A stretch of 64,000 nt of DNA from a candidate division CSSED10-310 bacterium (GTDB taxonomy: Bacteria > CSSED10-310 > JAFGJC01), in NCBI GenBank assembly GCA_016927905.1, contig JAFGLW010000031.1, positions 1 to 64,000 of the forward strand. The letters run 5' to 3'. The notes below the pieces were generated by a model. That model was not told where the DNA came from. It saw only the letters and a list, made by a program, of their open reading frames with translations, and did not search any database. The position numbers were made by a program, and so were the translations under genes. Position 1 is the stretch's first letter, and every line of letters starts with the position of its first letter. Shown piece after piece: positions 62,394 to 64,000 of this stretch.

Positions 62394-63266
62394 ATGATAA
62401 ATCAGCCGATTCCCAAGCGTGATCGAAAACCATCGTCCGATTTGGTGAAACCTCTGGATATCCCTCCCGGGCTGGTGGAAACCTGCAAGAAATGCAACGA
62501 ACGGATTGACAAGAAACAGCTTGTGGACAATTTATGGGTTTGCCCCAAATGCGATCATCATCATCGGATACCTGCCCGGGAATGGTTGAAACTGCTGTTC
62601 GATCCGGGCGATTATGAGGAGTTCGACTCGAATCTTTACACGGTGAATCCCCTGAATTTCTACGATTCCCAGGATTACCGGGACCGGTTGAAATCAGCCC
62701 GTCTGAAAACCCGTCTGGATGATGCCTGTGTCAACGCCCGGGGTAAAATCGGCGGCATGCCCGCCCTGGTATCGGCTCTGGATTTCTATTTTCTCGGCGG
62801 GAGCATGGGCTCGGTCGTAGGGGAAAAAGTTACCCGTGCGTCCGAGCGGGCACTGGCCGAGCGCATTCCGCTGATCACGGTTTCATGTTCCGGCGGTGCC
62901 AGGATGCAGGAGGGTATGTTTTCCCTGATGCAGATGGCGAAAACCTCAAATGCCTGCGGCAGATTGCGCCAGGCGGGAATCCCCTATTTTTCCATTCTCA
63001 CCGATCCGTCAACGGCGGGTGTCATGGCGAGTTTTGCTTCCCTGGGAGATCTGATCATCGCCGAACAGGGCGCTCTGATCGGATTCGCAGGTCCGCGGGT
63101 GATCGCACAGACCATCGGCGGGGAATTGCCGGTAGGATTCCAGAGAGCGGATTTCTGTCGTGAACATGGATTCGTCGACATCGTTCTCCATCGACGGGAT
63201 ATGCGAAAAATTGTGACCCGGCTGGTTCGGATGTTCACCGACAGTATGAACCGGGCACTTCCCTGA
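62394..63266 (+). CDS. accD: Acetyl-CoA carboxylase carboxyltransferase beta subunit AccD
   Basis: This protein of about 290 residues, started at ATG 62394 behind GGAG, is the zinc-bearing beta subunit of the carboxyltransferase that makes malonyl-CoA for fatty acid synthesis. The Cys4 zinc ribbon is Cys31, Cys34, Cys50, Cys53 (CKKCNERID...CPKCDHHHR). The core has MGSVVGEKVTRASERALAERIPLI and SGGARMQEGMFSLMQMAKTS. An upstream TTG at 62358 is unlikely. The accA partner is not in the window. Confidence 0.97.
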   Translation: MINQPIPKRDRKPSSDLVKPLDIPPGLVETCKKCNERIDKKQLVDNLWVCPKCDHHHRIPAREWLKLLFDPGDYEEFDSNLYTVNPLNFYDSQDYRDRLKSARLKTRLDDACVNARGKIGGMPALVSALDFYFLGGSMGSVVGEKVTRASERALAERIPLITVSCSGGARMQEGMFSLMQMAKTSNACGRLRQAGIPYFSILTDPSTAGVMASFASLGDLIIAEQGALIGFAGPRVIAQTIGGELPVGFQRADFCREHGFVDIVLHRRDMRKIVTRLVRMFTDSMNRALP

Positions 63267-63274
63267 TTGAATCC

Positions 63275-64000
63275 GTGAAAATATCAGGTTTCCCGCCCCG
63301 ATTCCTGCAAATCGGCTGGTTGTGCCTGTTTTTGCTCATTCCGACAGTATCCGGTCAGACCCTCCTGGACACTTCCGGAGATACCGGTGATTTGTTCGAC
63401 CGGTTCCGGGAAGATCAATTTCAGGATTTGGATGACCAGGAGATCATGAAACGGGAATTTGCGCAGAAAAAAGCCCGGTACGATTCGCTTCTGACTAAAA
63501 AAACACCGGTTTTTTTCCAGGCGGACAAACAGGAGATTCTGGAGGAGGAATCCCTGTTCATCCTGACCGGAAACGTCAAAATATGGAAAGACGATTTCAA
63601 GGTTCTGGCCGAGAAAGTGTTCATCGACCGGTTCGCCGGGGCGATCAATGCGGAAGGAAATGTTGAGATCCATTTCGGGAAGGATGTTCTGACGGGGGAA
63701 TCCGCTTTTTATAATTTCGATACGGGGGAAGGATGGATCCGGAATGCCCGGGGTGTTGTGGAACCTTCACTTTTTGTGGAAGGTTCTCTGCTGGAAAAAT
63801 TGCCGGATTACCCCAAGACGGCCGACGGTCAATATGCTCTGCACGACGGATTCATCACAGCCTGTTCCGGTGCTCGTCCGGACTGGCGGATTGCGTACGA
63901 ATACGCTCTGGTCCGGATTGAAGATTATGCGCACATGAACAAGGCATCATTCTGGGTCAGCCGGATACCGCTGTTTTTTACACCGTACTTTTTCTATCCC
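63275..64000 (+). CDS. lptD: LptD-like outer-membrane LPS assembly protein, N-terminal part
   Basis: The frame starts at GTG 63275, nine bases after accD, and is open to the window edge (242 codons seen). A signal-like segment (FLQIGWLCLFLLIPTVSGQT) is followed by an OstA/LptA-like domain: ADKQEILEEESLFILTGNVKIWKDD, KVLAEKVFIDRFAGAINAEGNV, and it ends at WVSRIPLFFTPYFFYP, the classic LptD lead into the barrel. LptD places LPS in the outer leaflet. The barrel is cut off. The call rests on this OstA-barrel transition. Confidence 0.88.
   Translation, partial: MKISGFPPRFLQIGWLCLFLLIPTVSGQTLLDTSGDTGDLFDRFREDQFQDLDDQEIMKREFAQKKARYDSLLTKKTPVFFQADKQEILEEESLFILTGNVKIWKDDFKVLAEKVFIDRFAGAINAEGNVEIHFGKDVLTGESAFYNFDTGEGWIRNARGVVEPSLFVEGSLLEKLPDYPKTADGQYALHDGFITACSGARPDWRIAYEYALVRIEDYAHMNKASFWVSRIPLFFTPYFFYP

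Overview
The window is a gene-dense stretch of chromosome from a Gram-negative, didermic bacterium. A type II secretion (T2SS) operon, an LptD-like outer-membrane gene and many lipoproteins and signal peptides show the outer membrane. A System II cytochrome c maturation pair (ResB/CcsA), a triheme cytochrome and an Hmc-like 13-heme cytochrome/NrfD/FeS complex suggest anaerobic respiration of the kind known from sulfate and metal reducers. Long Pro/Thr-rich linkers in secreted proteins and unusual domain combinations suggest an uncultured lineage. I cannot assign a phylum from sequence alone. I see no tRNA, rRNA, insertion sequence, prophage or CRISPR array, and no gene-free stretch over 300 bases.

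Layout. 1-3440: two secreted proteins, one cut by the window edge, one a 950-residue protein with Pro/Thr linkers. 3639-6151: epimerase, small lipoprotein and ApbE on the minus strand. 6357-9078: resB, ccsA, triheme cytochrome c. 9171-12478: Hmc-like FeS/NrfD/multiheme complex. 12656-17195: M16 peptidase and a run of poorly known genes including a possible degenerate ECF sigma factor. 17157-26068: T2SS operon gspC-D-E-F-I-J-K-L-M without gspG or gspH. 26138-29944: subtilisin-like protease just upstream of gspC. 30098-36687: membrane spermidine-synthase-like protein, HAD phosphatase, M48 lipoprotein peptidase, flavin reductase, small membrane proteins and a GT2. 36819-39679: comEA-comEC. 39784-44461: an operon of GAF-GGDEF, HD-GYP and FecR-domain proteins. 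44695-50366: two secreted repeat proteins flanking a sigma-54 activator, then a TPR protein. 50339-58245: polysaccharide genes (two GT4, two GT2, a polyprenyl-phosphate glycosylphosphotransferase, a radical SAM enzyme). 58245-64000: a second spermidine-synthase-like membrane protein, a NAT-like enzyme, a DUF4416 protein, accD and the start of an lptD-like gene.

The most interesting signal is regulatory. Three sequences match the sigma-54 -24/-12 consensus with the exact GG-N10-GC spacing. Two sit on either side of the only sigma-54 activator in the window, each in front of a secreted repeat protein. The third sits in front of the subtilase that directly precedes the T2SS operon. Together with a C-terminal domain ending in Phe-Gly-Trp that is shared by the subtilase and the 950-residue protein, this suggests a sigma-54-linked secretion and surface-display programme. 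A second item is a GGDEF protein in which the guanine-contacting Asp (PleD Asp344) is Arg and the inhibitory site is lost.
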